From Actinomadura parmotrematis (GTDB taxonomy: Bacteria > Actinomycetota > Actinomycetes > Streptosporangiales > Streptosporangiaceae), in the NCBI RefSeq assembly GCF_019458805.1, contig NZ_JAIBOA010000027.1, positions 39,356 through 103,355 on the forward strand: a stretch of DNA of 64,000 bases, written 5' to 3'. Below, piece by piece: positions 7,832-16,013 of this stretch; position 1 is the stretch's first letter, and every line of letters starts with the position of its first letter. The notes under the pieces are model-generated. The model saw only the letters and a program-made list of their open reading frames with translations, did not search any database and was not told the DNA's origin. A program made the translations under genes and the position numbers.

Positions 7832-9811
7832 GTGATCTCGCTTCAGCCGCCGGCGCCGGACGATCCGCGCCGGATCGGGCGGTACGCGGTGCTCGGCCGG
7901 CTCGGCGAGGGCGGCATGGGCCTCGTCTACCTGGCGCGGTCGCCGGGCGGCGCCCAGGTCGCGCTGAAGGTCGTCCACGAGGCGTACGCGGCGAGCGAGG
8001 TGTTCCGCGCCCGGTTCCGGCGCGAAGCGGCGGCGGCCGCGTCGGTGAGCGGCGCGTTCACCGCGCCCGTCCTCGACGCCGACCCCGACGCGCCGCGCCC
8101 CTGGCTCGCCACCGCCTACCTCGTCGGGCCGACCCTCCAGGAGGCCGTCGACCGGCACGGCCCGTGGGGCGCCGCCGCGACGGCCGGGCTCGGCGCCGCG
8201 CTCGCCGAGGCGCTCGTCAGCATCCACCGGGCCGGGGTCGTGCACCGCGACCTCAAGCCCTCGAACGTCATGCTCACCGCGGACGGGCCGCGCGTCATCG
8301 ACTTCGGCATCGCCCGCGCCGCCGACGCCGACGCGATCACGCGGCACGGCACGGTGCTCGGCACGCCCGGCTACCTGGCCCCCGAGCAGGCGCTCGGCGG
8401 CGTCACCGGGACGGCCGGGGACGTGTTCGCGCTCGGCGGCGTCCTCGCCTTCACCGCCACCGGCACCGGGCCGTTCGGCCGCGCCGAGCTCGCCGAGATG
8501 CTGCACCGCGTCGTGCACGAGCCGCCCCGGATCGAGGGGATAGCCGACGAGCGGCTGCGCTCGGTCGTCGCCGCGTGCCTGGCCAAGGACCCGGCCGCGC
8601 GACCCACCACGGCCGGCCTGCTCGGGATGCTCGGCGCGCCGCTGCCCGCGCTGCCCTCCGACGTCGCCGCCGACATCGCCGGGCGCGAGCGGCCGCGCCG
8701 GTTCGGCCGCCGGGGCGTCCTCGTCGCGGCGGGCGCCGCCGCCGGGGTGGTCGGCGCGGGCGCCCTCGGCGCGTTCGGCGTCGCGGCCCTGCTGCGCGAC
8801 GACGGCGAGCCCGACCCCGTCGACACCGGCCCGCCGCTGCCGAAGCGGCCCGGCCGCGCGGGCGTCGCGGTGTGGACGCGCGACCTCGCCGCGGCCGTGC
8901 GCGCCTCCCCCGCCGTCGCGGGCGGGATCGCGCTGTTCGGCGACGACGGCGGGACGCTGTCCGCGCTGGACCTGCGCACCGGGACCGTCCGCTGGCGCTA
9001 CCGCGCCGGGGCCGCGATCACCGGCCCGGTGGCGGTCGCGGGCGGCCTCGCCGTCCTCGCCGCCGGCGGCGCGCTGCACGCGGTGCGGCCCGGCGACGGC
9101 CGCCGCGCCTGGCACCGTGACCTGGACGAGGCCGTCACCGGCCTCACCGTCGCGGGCGCGGTGCTGTACGCGGCGGGCGAGGAGGGGACCGTCCACTGCC
9201 TCGCCCTGGACGGCGGCGCGGTCCGCTGGCGCCGCGCCACCGGCCGCGAGCCGGCCGGCGCCCCGGCGGTCGCGGGCGGGACCGTCGTCGTGGCGGCCGG
9301 CGGCCTCCTCGGCCTGTCCGCCCGCGACGGCCGGACGCGCTGGACGGCCGGCGGCGGCGCGTCCCCCGTCGCTGTCGCCGGCGGCCTGCTGCTGAGCGGC
9401 ACGGGCGCGCCCGCCCTGGAGGCCCGCGACGCCCGCACCCGCAAGGTCGCCTTCACCGTCGAGACCGACGACGAGGTGCGCGCCCCCGCGACCGCGTCCG
9501 GCGGATTCCTCTACTTCGCCGATAGCAGCGGCGCCCTGTACGCGCTGGACGCCAAGGGCGCGCGACGCTGGCGGGCGCAACCAGGCGGCGCTGTAGACGG
9601 CGGCATCACCGCGTCGGGTGGACGCTTGTACGTCGGCACCGGCGACCATCTCGTCTACGGCGTGGACGCCGCCAACGGCACGACCCTGTGGTCCTACGAG
9701 ACGAGCGACGCGCTCGGCCCCGCGACGCCGGCGGTCGCCGGTGACTCCCTGCTCGTCGGCGGTCTGGACGGCCGCGCCCACGCACTGCGCACCCACCCGG
9801 AGAGAACATGA
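7832..9811 (+). CDS. Ser/Thr protein kinase with PQQ-repeat sensor
   Basis: Receptor-type kinase of about 659 aa. The kinase domain (residues ~10-270) has GEGGMGLVYLA, ATP-binding Lys46, HRDLKPSN with catalytic Asp140, and DFG with Asp157. One membrane span lies near residue 295-315. It is followed by a beta-propeller of PQQ-type repeats (for example GTVRWRYRAG, RTRWTAGG), presumably outside the cell. Start GTG 7832 is my choice because the family domain begins a few residues later; ATG 7790 is an in-frame alternative, and neither has a clear ribosome-binding site. Its stop overlaps the next kinase start (ATGA), so the two are co-translated. Confidence 0.85.
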   Translation: MISLQPPAPDDPRRIGRYAVLGRLGEGGMGLVYLARSPGGAQVALKVVHEAYAASEVFRARFRREAAAAASVSGAFTAPVLDADPDAPRPWLATAYLVGPTLQEAVDRHGPWGAAATAGLGAALAEALVSIHRAGVVHRDLKPSNVMLTADGPRVIDFGIARAADADAITRHGTVLGTPGYLAPEQALGGVTGTAGDVFALGGVLAFTATGTGPFGRAELAEMLHRVVHEPPRIEGIADERLRSVVAACLAKDPAARPTTAGLLGMLGAPLPALPSDVAADIAGRERPRRFGRRGVLVAAGAAAGVVGAGALGAFGVAALLRDDGEPDPVDTGPPLPKRPGRAGVAVWTRDLAAAVRASPAVAGGIALFGDDGGTLSALDLRTGTVRWRYRAGAAITGPVAVAGGLAVLAAGGALHAVRPGDGRRAWHRDLDEAVTGLTVAGAVLYAAGEEGTVHCLALDGGAVRWRRATGREPAGAPAVAGGTVVVAAGGLLGLSARDGRTRWTAGGGASPVAVAGGLLLSGTGAPALEARDARTRKVAFTVETDDEVRAPATASGGFLYFADSSGALYALDAKGARRWRAQPGGAVDGGITASGGRLYVGTGDHLVYGVDAANGTTLWSYETSDALGPATPAVAGDSLLVGGLDGRAHALRTHPERT

Positions 9812-12048
9812 GAGCGCTGACTCCCGACGACCCCGAGCGGGTCGGGTCGCACGCCCTGCTCGCCCGGCTCGGCGCCGGCGCCGTCGGCGTCGTGTACCTG
9901 GCGCGCTCGCCGGGCGGCCGGCCCGTCGCGGTGAAGCTCGCCCACCCCGGACCCGAGGCGCGCGCCCGCCTCCTGCACGAGATCGCCGCCGTCCGGGCGC
10001 TGAGCGGGGCGTTCACCGCGCCGCTCGTCGACGCCGGCGAGGCCGCCGAGCGGCCCTGGCTCGCGACCGCCTACCTCGCCGGCGTCCCGCTGCGCGAGGC
10101 GATCGCGACGACCGGCCCGCTGCCGCCGGGCGCGCACGACGCGCTCGCCGCCGGGCTCGCCGAGGCCGTCACCGGCCTGCACCGGGCGGGCGTCGCGCAC
10201 AACGACCTGCAACCGGCGAACGTGCTGCTCACCGAGCTCGGGCCGCGCCTGCTCGACCTCGGGCAGGCCGCGCCGCTCGGCACCCCCGCCGCACCGGGCA
10301 GCGGCACGCCCGGGTTCCTGCCGCCCGAGGCCGTCGTCCAGCAGCGGACGCAGCCGCCCGGCCCGCCGCCCCCCACCCAGCCGGGCGGCGCGGACGCCCC
10401 CGCGCCCGCCCCCGCCGCGCCCCGGCAGGACGCCGCGCTCGGCGAGGCCCGCGACGTGTTCTCGCTCGCGGCCGTGCTCGTCCACGCCGCCACCGGCGCC
10501 GGCCCGTTCGGCGACGGCCCGCCCGACGCCGTCCTCTACCGGACGCTGCACGCCGACCCCTACGTCGGCGGCCTCGCCGACCCGGCCGTGCAGCGCCTCC
10601 TGTGGCACTGCCTCGCCCGCGACCCGGCGGCCCGGCCGAAGGCCGCCGACGTCCTCGACTTCTTCGGCGCCCGCGTCCCCGCCGGGACCGCGCGCGGCAC
10701 CGACCGCCTGCCGCCGCCGCTCGCCGCCCGGATCGTCTCGGCGGCGGCGCAGATCCCGCCGCCCGAGGCCGAGCCGTGGCGGGACGCGCCCGCCCCGGGG
10801 CGGCGCACCGTCCTCAAGCGCACGCTGATCGCGGCCGGCGGCGTCGCCGCGCTCGCCGGAGGCGGGACCGCCGCCGCCCTGCTCCTCGGCGGCGGCAAGA
10901 ACGGCGAGCTGTGGCGCAGCGAGCTCCCCGACGACTCGCTCGCCGACCTTACCGCCCTCGGCGACGCCGTCTACGCCTACAGCCATGACCTCGGGACGTG
11001 CGCGCTGGACGCCCGCACCGGCAAGCAGCGCTGGCGCAACCGGGAGGCGACGGCGAGCACGCAGGACACGCTGCGGCTCGCGGGCGACGTCCTCGTCCTG
11101 CAGAACTCCGGCACCGTCCAGGCCCTCGACGTCAAGACCGGGACGCGGCGCTGGCAGCAGTTCATCAGCGGCGGCCCCGAACCCGCCGTCGCGGTGCCGC
11201 TCGGCCTCATCGCCGTCCACGAGGTGTCGGAGGGCCGCTACGACCGGCGCACCGTCGTCTGCGACCTGCACACCGGCCAGGCCAAATGGCAGTTCGACGA
11301 CATCATCACCGGCTGCGCGCTGGCGTTCGACGGGAACACCGCCTACGTCCCGCTGAAGTCCGAGGGCCTGTACGGCGTCCTGGAGGCGCGCGACGCCGCG
11401 ACGGGCCGCCTCCGCTGGCGCACGAAGGTCGCCGACACCGCCTCCTACCCGCTGCTCACGCCCCTCGTCGGCGGCGGCCTCGTCTGCACCATGGGCGGCG
11501 ACGGGTACCTGCACGCCTACGCCGCCGACACCGGCCGCCCCCGCTGGAAGACGCCGCTGAGCGGCGGCGCCGGGACCATGGTCCGCGACACCGCCTGCGC
11601 GGCGATCGCCGGCGGCGCCGTCTACACGCTGACCGGCGACGGCGTCCTGCAGTGCTTCGACCTGGCGTCCGGGAAGCAGCGGTGGCGGTTCCCGACCGCC
11701 AACGGCATGACGCAGGAGATCTCCCGGCGGCTCGCCGTCGCCGGCGACGTCGCCGTCGTCATCACCCGCAAGGACCTGTACGGCCTCGGCACCGCCGACG
11801 GCCGCACCCGCTGGCGCCGCACCTTCGGCGACGACCTCCTCCGCCTGCCCGTCTCCGACGGCATGGCGTACCTGGACGTCGTCGGCGGCATCCAGACCGT
11901 CGACGTCCGCACCGGCGCGGTCACCCGGACCCTGTCCAGCAGCACGTACTCCATGGCCGGGTCGCCGTCCGCGGCGGGCGGGCGGCTGTTCTTCTACACC
12001 TACCCGAACCTCGTCGTCGCCGTGCCCGCGCGGGCGTCAGGATCCTGA
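9808..12048 (+). CDS. Ser/Thr kinase-like protein with PQQ-repeat sensor, non-RD
   Basis: Paralogue of the preceding kinase, 746 aa. It keeps ATP-binding Lys43, Asp133 and Asp150, but the usual HRD reads HND (Asn132), DFG reads DLG, and the Gly loop is GAGAVG. The activation segment is short, and a Pro-rich insert follows (PPGPPPPTQPGG region, ~residues 185-215). Activity is therefore uncertain and it may be a pseudokinase partner. A membrane span near residue 345-365 is followed by a PQQ beta-propeller with repeats such as KQRWRN and RLRWRT. It starts in a 4-nt overlap with the first kinase and converges on the RDD gene. Confidence 0.8.
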   Translation: MRALTPDDPERVGSHALLARLGAGAVGVVYLARSPGGRPVAVKLAHPGPEARARLLHEIAAVRALSGAFTAPLVDAGEAAERPWLATAYLAGVPLREAIATTGPLPPGAHDALAAGLAEAVTGLHRAGVAHNDLQPANVLLTELGPRLLDLGQAAPLGTPAAPGSGTPGFLPPEAVVQQRTQPPGPPPPTQPGGADAPAPAPAAPRQDAALGEARDVFSLAAVLVHAATGAGPFGDGPPDAVLYRTLHADPYVGGLADPAVQRLLWHCLARDPAARPKAADVLDFFGARVPAGTARGTDRLPPPLAARIVSAAAQIPPPEAEPWRDAPAPGRRTVLKRTLIAAGGVAALAGGGTAAALLLGGGKNGELWRSELPDDSLADLTALGDAVYAYSHDLGTCALDARTGKQRWRNREATASTQDTLRLAGDVLVLQNSGTVQALDVKTGTRRWQQFISGGPEPAVAVPLGLIAVHEVSEGRYDRRTVVCDLHTGQAKWQFDDIITGCALAFDGNTAYVPLKSEGLYGVLEARDAATGRLRWRTKVADTASYPLLTPLVGGGLVCTMGGDGYLHAYAADTGRPRWKTPLSGGAGTMVRDTACAAIAGGAVYTLTGDGVLQCFDLASGKQRWRFPTANGMTQEISRRLAVAGDVAVVITRKDLYGLGTADGRTRWRRTFGDDLLRLPVSDGMAYLDVVGGIQTVDVRTGAVTRTLSSSTYSMAGSPSAAGGRLFFYTYPNLVVAVPARASGS

Positions 12049-13713
12049 GACGGTCGCCATGCAGAGCGCCATGCTGCTCGGCCCGCCCGTCTTCAGCGGC
12101 TTGCCGTCGAGCAGGATGGTGCAGACGACGCCCTTCTGCAGGTCGGCGATCGTGCCCATCGGGGACGACGCGGTGAGGTTGAAGGTCGTGATCGACGCGC
12201 CGGACGGCACGTAGTCGACGTCCACCCGCCACGGCAGCTTGACGTTCTTCAGCTGGACGCTCCTGCCGCTCGTCGGGTCGCTGTAGGAGATGCTGCTCGC
12301 CCGGTTCGTCCGGCTGCCGACGACGACGAACGACAGCTTGCTGAGCGTCCCGGTGTCGGTGGCGCCGACGCCCGGCAGGCGCTCCAGGACGCGCGCGGCG
12401 AGCCCCGCGGCCGCCTCCTTCGGCGGCTTCTCGCCCTTGTGGTTCCACGCCTGGAGGTTGACCGACACGAGCAGCGCGCCGCGCCGCGCGTACAGGTCGT
12501 ACTCCTTGAACGTGGCGCTGTCGGAGCCGAGCGTGGCGTTGTCGAACCAGCTCTCGTCGGTGCCGGGCACGACGCCGGTGGCGAGCGCGGACCGGCGCTG
12601 GTCCTCCTGCAGCCGGCTCTTGTGGTCGCGCAGCACCTGCGCGTACCGGATCTCCGCGGCCTTGCGGGTCGGCAGGACCTCCACGCCGAGCCCGCCGCCG
12701 CCCGTGCTGAGGCACGACACCCGGTTCGGCGGCTGCACGTCGGTGTTGGAGTAGCCGAACCAGCTGTAGCCGAAGTTGGCGTAGTCCTGCCGGGTGAGCA
12801 GCCCGCACATGTCGGGGGTGACGCGGCCGTTCTGCGGCTGCGGCCAGCCGCCCGCCGGCGCCTTCGGCTTCCCCGGGTCCAGCGCGGACGTCCCGCCGCC
12901 CGACCCGCTCCCCGCCGCGATGCCGCCGCCGACGCCGAACACCGCCAGCAGCGCCACGGCGGCCAGCACGACCGGGATCTGCGCGACCGCCGGCCGGTCC
13001 GCCGCCCGCACCACCACCGTGCGGGACGCCTGGTCGTGCAACCCCCGGTGGCGCGGCCGGTCGACCAGCACCCGCACGGCGCTGACCGCGCAGAACACGT
13101 CCGCCACCAGCACGACGATCAGCAGCGCCCAGCTCCGGACGGCGACCGGCAGGCCCCGCCCGTACAGCGCCTCCGACGCCGTCGCCACCAGCGCGACGAT
13201 CCCGGGCGTCGCGAGCACCGCCGGCAGCGTCACCATCGGCCACAGCGCGGCCCGCACGAACGCCCGCCCCGCGCCCGGCCCGTCCTCGGGCCGCTCGGCC
13301 CGCGCGACCCGGATGCCGAGCATCCGCATCCCGAGCGTCCGCCCCCACACCGCCATCTGCACGCCCTCGAACGCGCCGAGGAAGGCCACCAGCGGCACGA
13401 ACGTCGCGCCCGCGACCACCAGCGCCGTGTCGTGCTTCCCGAGGACCGCGACGAGCAGCCCCGCCAGCCCCGTCCCGAGCCCGGCCGCCGCCACCACGAG
13501 CAGCACCCCGTCGACGACCCGCGCGACGACCCGCCGCCCCACCCCGGCCGGCTCGACCACCGCCTGCCCCGGCCCCCGCGCCCAGGGCGGCAACTGCTCC
13601 CCCGGCTGCTGGAAGGGCGGCACGTAAGGCTGCGGCCCCGTCCCGAACTGAGGCGCGCCCTGCCGCGGCCCCTGCCCGGACGGCGGCGGGCTCGGCGATG
13701 CGGGATCGGTCAT
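12037..13713 (-). CDS. RDD-domain membrane protein with extracellular C-terminal domain
   Basis: 558-aa membrane protein. The N-terminus is a Pro/Gln/Gly-rich cytoplasmic tail (~residues 1-60). An RDD domain follows with several membrane spans and the marker GRTLGMRMLGIRVAR. A further span near residue 245-265 leads into an exported domain of about 290 residues with cysteines (TPDMCGLL, VSCLST, VVCTIL, ALCMA). That last part looks like a cell-surface sensor or binding domain, but I cannot assign a family. ATG 13713 is chosen because the frame upstream has no protein-like content. The 3' end overlaps the convergent kinase by 12 nt; function unknown. Confidence 0.7.
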   Translation of the reverse strand: MTDPASPSPPPSGQGPRQGAPQFGTGPQPYVPPFQQPGEQLPPWARGPGQAVVEPAGVGRRVVARVVDGVLLVVAAAGLGTGLAGLLVAVLGKHDTALVVAGATFVPLVAFLGAFEGVQMAVWGRTLGMRMLGIRVARAERPEDGPGAGRAFVRAALWPMVTLPAVLATPGIVALVATASEALYGRGLPVAVRSWALLIVVLVADVFCAVSAVRVLVDRPRHRGLHDQASRTVVVRAADRPAVAQIPVVLAAVALLAVFGVGGGIAAGSGSGGGTSALDPGKPKAPAGGWPQPQNGRVTPDMCGLLTRQDYANFGYSWFGYSNTDVQPPNRVSCLSTGGGGLGVEVLPTRKAAEIRYAQVLRDHKSRLQEDQRRSALATGVVPGTDESWFDNATLGSDSATFKEYDLYARRGALLVSVNLQAWNHKGEKPPKEAAAGLAARVLERLPGVGATDTGTLSKLSFVVVGSRTNRASSISYSDPTSGRSVQLKNVKLPWRVDVDYVPSGASITTFNLTASSPMGTIADLQKGVVCTILLDGKPLKTGGPSSMALCMATVSGS

Positions 13714-13876
13714 GGCGGCGGTCCGTTCCTGTCCAGCGAGGGAGCGTGCCGCGATCCTGTTGCAGGACCGACCACCCCACAACCCACTTCGCCCACCATG
13801 TCACTTTCCGCCCGCAACCCGCCCCGCCCGACGGCGAACCTCGCCCACCCGCGCCTCCCCTGGCAGGCTCGCACGC

Positions 13877-14437
13877 GTGACCCTGCGTCTCCTCCTGATC
13901 TGCCATGCCCCGACCGAGGCGACGCGGCGGGCGCGCTTCGCCGATCCCGGCGACCTCCCCGAGCCGTCCGGGCTCGCCGCCGCGCAGGCCGTCCGGGGGA
14001 CGCCGGGCCGTATCACCCGGGCGGTGCGCGGCCCGGAGGCGCGGTGCCGGGCGACGGCCGAGGCGCTCGGCCTCGACGCCGCCGTCCCGGACGACGCCCT
14101 CGCCGACCTGGACGTCGGCGCCTGGCGCGGCCTGCCGATGGACGCGGCGGGGCCGGGCCTCGCCGCGTGGCTGGCGGACCCGGCCGCCGCGCCGCACGGC
14201 GGCGAGCCCGTCGCCGCGCTGCTGGAGCGGGTGGCGTCCTGGCTGGAGGCGCGGCCCGAGGGTCCCGAGCGCGTCGCCGCCGTCACGCACCCGGCCGTCG
14301 TCCGCGCCGCCGTCCTGCACGTCCTCGGCGCCCCCGCCCGAGCCTTCTGGCGCCTGGACGCCGCGCCGCTGTCGCAGACCCGCCTGTCGCGGAGCGGCGG
14401 CCGGTGGCGCCTCCGCGAGACCGGCCACGCCCTCTAG
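13877..14437 (+). CDS. histidine-phosphatase-superfamily protein with altered RHG motif
   Basis: 186-aa protein of the phosphoglycerate-mutase-like superfamily. The strand-1 motif that normally reads RHGxT is CHAPT here (LLICHAPTEA), so the phosphate-binding Arg is Cys but the catalytic His is kept. The later GPEARCRATAEALG and DLDVGAWRG segments and the second His (VTHPAVVRA) fit the fold. GTG 13877 gives the expected N-terminus at the first beta-strand. It may be a phosphatase with unusual chemistry or a degenerate binding protein. It converges on the cyclase-EAD2 gene with a 4-nt 3' overlap. Confidence 0.7.
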   Translation: MTLRLLLICHAPTEATRRARFADPGDLPEPSGLAAAQAVRGTPGRITRAVRGPEARCRATAEALGLDAAVPDDALADLDVGAWRGLPMDAAGPGLAAWLADPAAAPHGGEPVAALLERVASWLEARPEGPERVAAVTHPAVVRAAVLHVLGAPARAFWRLDAAPLSQTRLSRSGGRWRLRETGHAL

Positions 14438-15447
14438 GGACCGGGCGGGAAGAGGTGATCGAGGGTGTCCTGGAGGCGGGCGACCGATCCGGAGTCGCCG
14501 GTGATGAGGCGCAGCGCGGCGACCAGCTCGCGCAGGCCGCCGGGATGGTCCATGCACGTCTGCACGATGCCGAACACGTCCAGCCGCGCCTCGGGCTGGC
14601 GGGCGATCATGTGGGCGATGTCGGGGCGCAGCGCGTCCACGACCCGGTTGCGGCCCTGCTCCCGCGCCATGACCGGAACGTCCAGGACGCGCTCGGCGAG
14701 GACGAACAGCAGCTGCGGCGCCAGGAACGGCCGGTCCGCCGGGACGCTCCCGGCACTGGCCGGTTCCGGCCGCGCCCGTTCCACCTCCCCGCGCCGCGGC
14801 ACGAGGTCGCCCGGCCCGCCGCCGGCGCCCGCCGGGCCGTCCGGCGGGCCGAGCAGGCGCACCCAGCCGGTCGCCGTCGTCTCCTTGGACACCACCTCCA
14901 GCGGGCGGTAGAGGGACGGGTCGACCAGCCCCTCGTCGCGCCGGACGACGTCCTCGTGGAAGCGGTCCGACACGATCAGCGCCAGCCGGTGGGCGGCGCC
15001 CGCCTCCTTGAAGGCCGGCGCCTCCATCAGCCGGAAGGCGTGGTTCACGGCCGTCCCCACGATCCCGTGCCCGTCGGACTCCATCGCGCCGACGTGCAGC
15101 GCGGCCCGCAGCCGTATCGACGCCGCCGCGCTGGCCAGCGCGTGCTGGCGGCGCAGCTCGCCGTCCACCAGGTCGACGAGCGGCGCGAGCAGGACGTCCG
15201 CCGGCACCGAGGGCGGCGGGACGACGAACGCGCCGTCGCCCCTGTCCTCGCTGTAGCAGTCGGCGAGGGGCGCCTTCGCCGCGTCGAACGCCCTGGTCAG
15301 GCACTCATAGAGTTGCGCCCGCAGGTGGCGCTGGACGTGGTCGGTGCGCTCGGCGGCGCCGAAGGACACGATGTCGCAGGCGAAGATGGGGCAGCGGCCG
15401 GTCGGATACCAGCCGGCCCGCACCGCCCCCGGACTCCCCGTTCCCAT
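14434..15447 (-). CDS. nucleotide-cyclase-like domain with effector-associated domain 2
   Basis: 337 aa. Residues ~15-205 form a class III nucleotidyl-cyclase-like domain. Both metal Asp positions are present (ACDIVSF and RGDGAF), as are the Asn and Arg of VNHAFRL, but the purine-selecting Lys before GDG is missing (YSEDRGDG). The C-terminal ~85 residues contain VQTCMDHPGG, the hallmark also seen in the next two divergent genes, identifying an EAD2 adaptor domain. It may make an unusual cyclic nucleotide or sense one, and would dock homotypically with EAD2 partners. Start ATG follows GGGGAGAG. It is transcribed away from the rest of the system across a 233-nt gap. Confidence 0.75.
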   Translation of the reverse strand: MGTGSPGAVRAGWYPTGRCPIFACDIVSFGAAERTDHVQRHLRAQLYECLTRAFDAAKAPLADCYSEDRGDGAFVVPPPSVPADVLLAPLVDLVDGELRRQHALASAAASIRLRAALHVGAMESDGHGIVGTAVNHAFRLMEAPAFKEAGAAHRLALIVSDRFHEDVVRRDEGLVDPSLYRPLEVVSKETTATGWVRLLGPPDGPAGAGGGPGDLVPRRGEVERARPEPASAGSVPADRPFLAPQLLFVLAERVLDVPVMAREQGRNRVVDALRPDIAHMIARQPEARLDVFGIVQTCMDHPGGLRELVAALRLITGDSGSVARLQDTLDHLFPPGP

Positions 15448-15680
15448 GCTGGACTCTCCCCGTACAGAACCGGAACCGGACTCCGTCACTGTGCGCTGCG
15501 CGGGTGCGCCCGGCAAGGCCGCCCGCGCGGGTCCAGGGGACCACCGCCGCAAGCGTGATCGAGGACACAGACGGCTGCTGTACGGCGGTGTTCACTGGAC
15601 CCGGCTCCTCTCCCCTTCGGGTTGACGTCATGGTTCACTGACGGGCGACGAGCCGGTGGAGAGCCCGCGAGGACGAGCGC
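15448..15680. promoter_or_regulatory. divergent promoter region of the EAD2 system
   Basis: 233-nt non-coding gap between the cyclase-EAD2 gene (minus) and the EAD2 operon (plus). It must hold both promoters. I see no clear operator. Confidence 0.4.
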
Positions 15681-16013
15681 ATGACCGCTGCACCGTTTGA
15701 CGAGCCGGACGGCCGGAACCCCGTGCTGCTCCTGGCGGAGGCGGTGGCGACGCTGCCGTCGTTCGTCCGCCCCGGCGGGCGCGACGCGCTCGTGCGGACG
15801 CTGCCGCCCGACATCGCCGCCGCGGTCCGGCAGGACGGCCGCCCCCTGATCCACTCCTTCAGCCTCGTGCAGGCGTGCCTCGACCGGCCCGGCGGGCTCG
15901 CCGCGCTCCTCGCCGCGCTGGAGGCGGTGGAGCACGGCTCGGCGCCCATGGCGCGCGTCCGGGCGATCGCGGCGCTGGTGCCCGCCGAGCGGTGGCGGGG
16001 TGAGCGCCGTTGA
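15681..16013 (+). CDS. stand-alone effector-associated domain 2 protein
   Basis: 110-aa protein that is little more than one EAD2 domain: LVQACLDRPGGLAALLAAL near residues 57-75 aligns by eye with the cyclase fusion and with the N-terminus of the next gene. EAD domains are thought to act as adaptors that bring effectors to a common NTPase platform by homotypic contact; a free copy could cap, bridge or inhibit that docking. ATG follows GAGGACGAG. The stop overlaps the TTG of the next gene by 4 nt, so they are translationally coupled. Confidence 0.75.
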   Translation: MTAAPFDEPDGRNPVLLLAEAVATLPSFVRPGGRDALVRTLPPDIAAAVRQDGRPLIHSFSLVQACLDRPGGLAALLAALEAVEHGSAPMARVRAIAALVPAERWRGERR

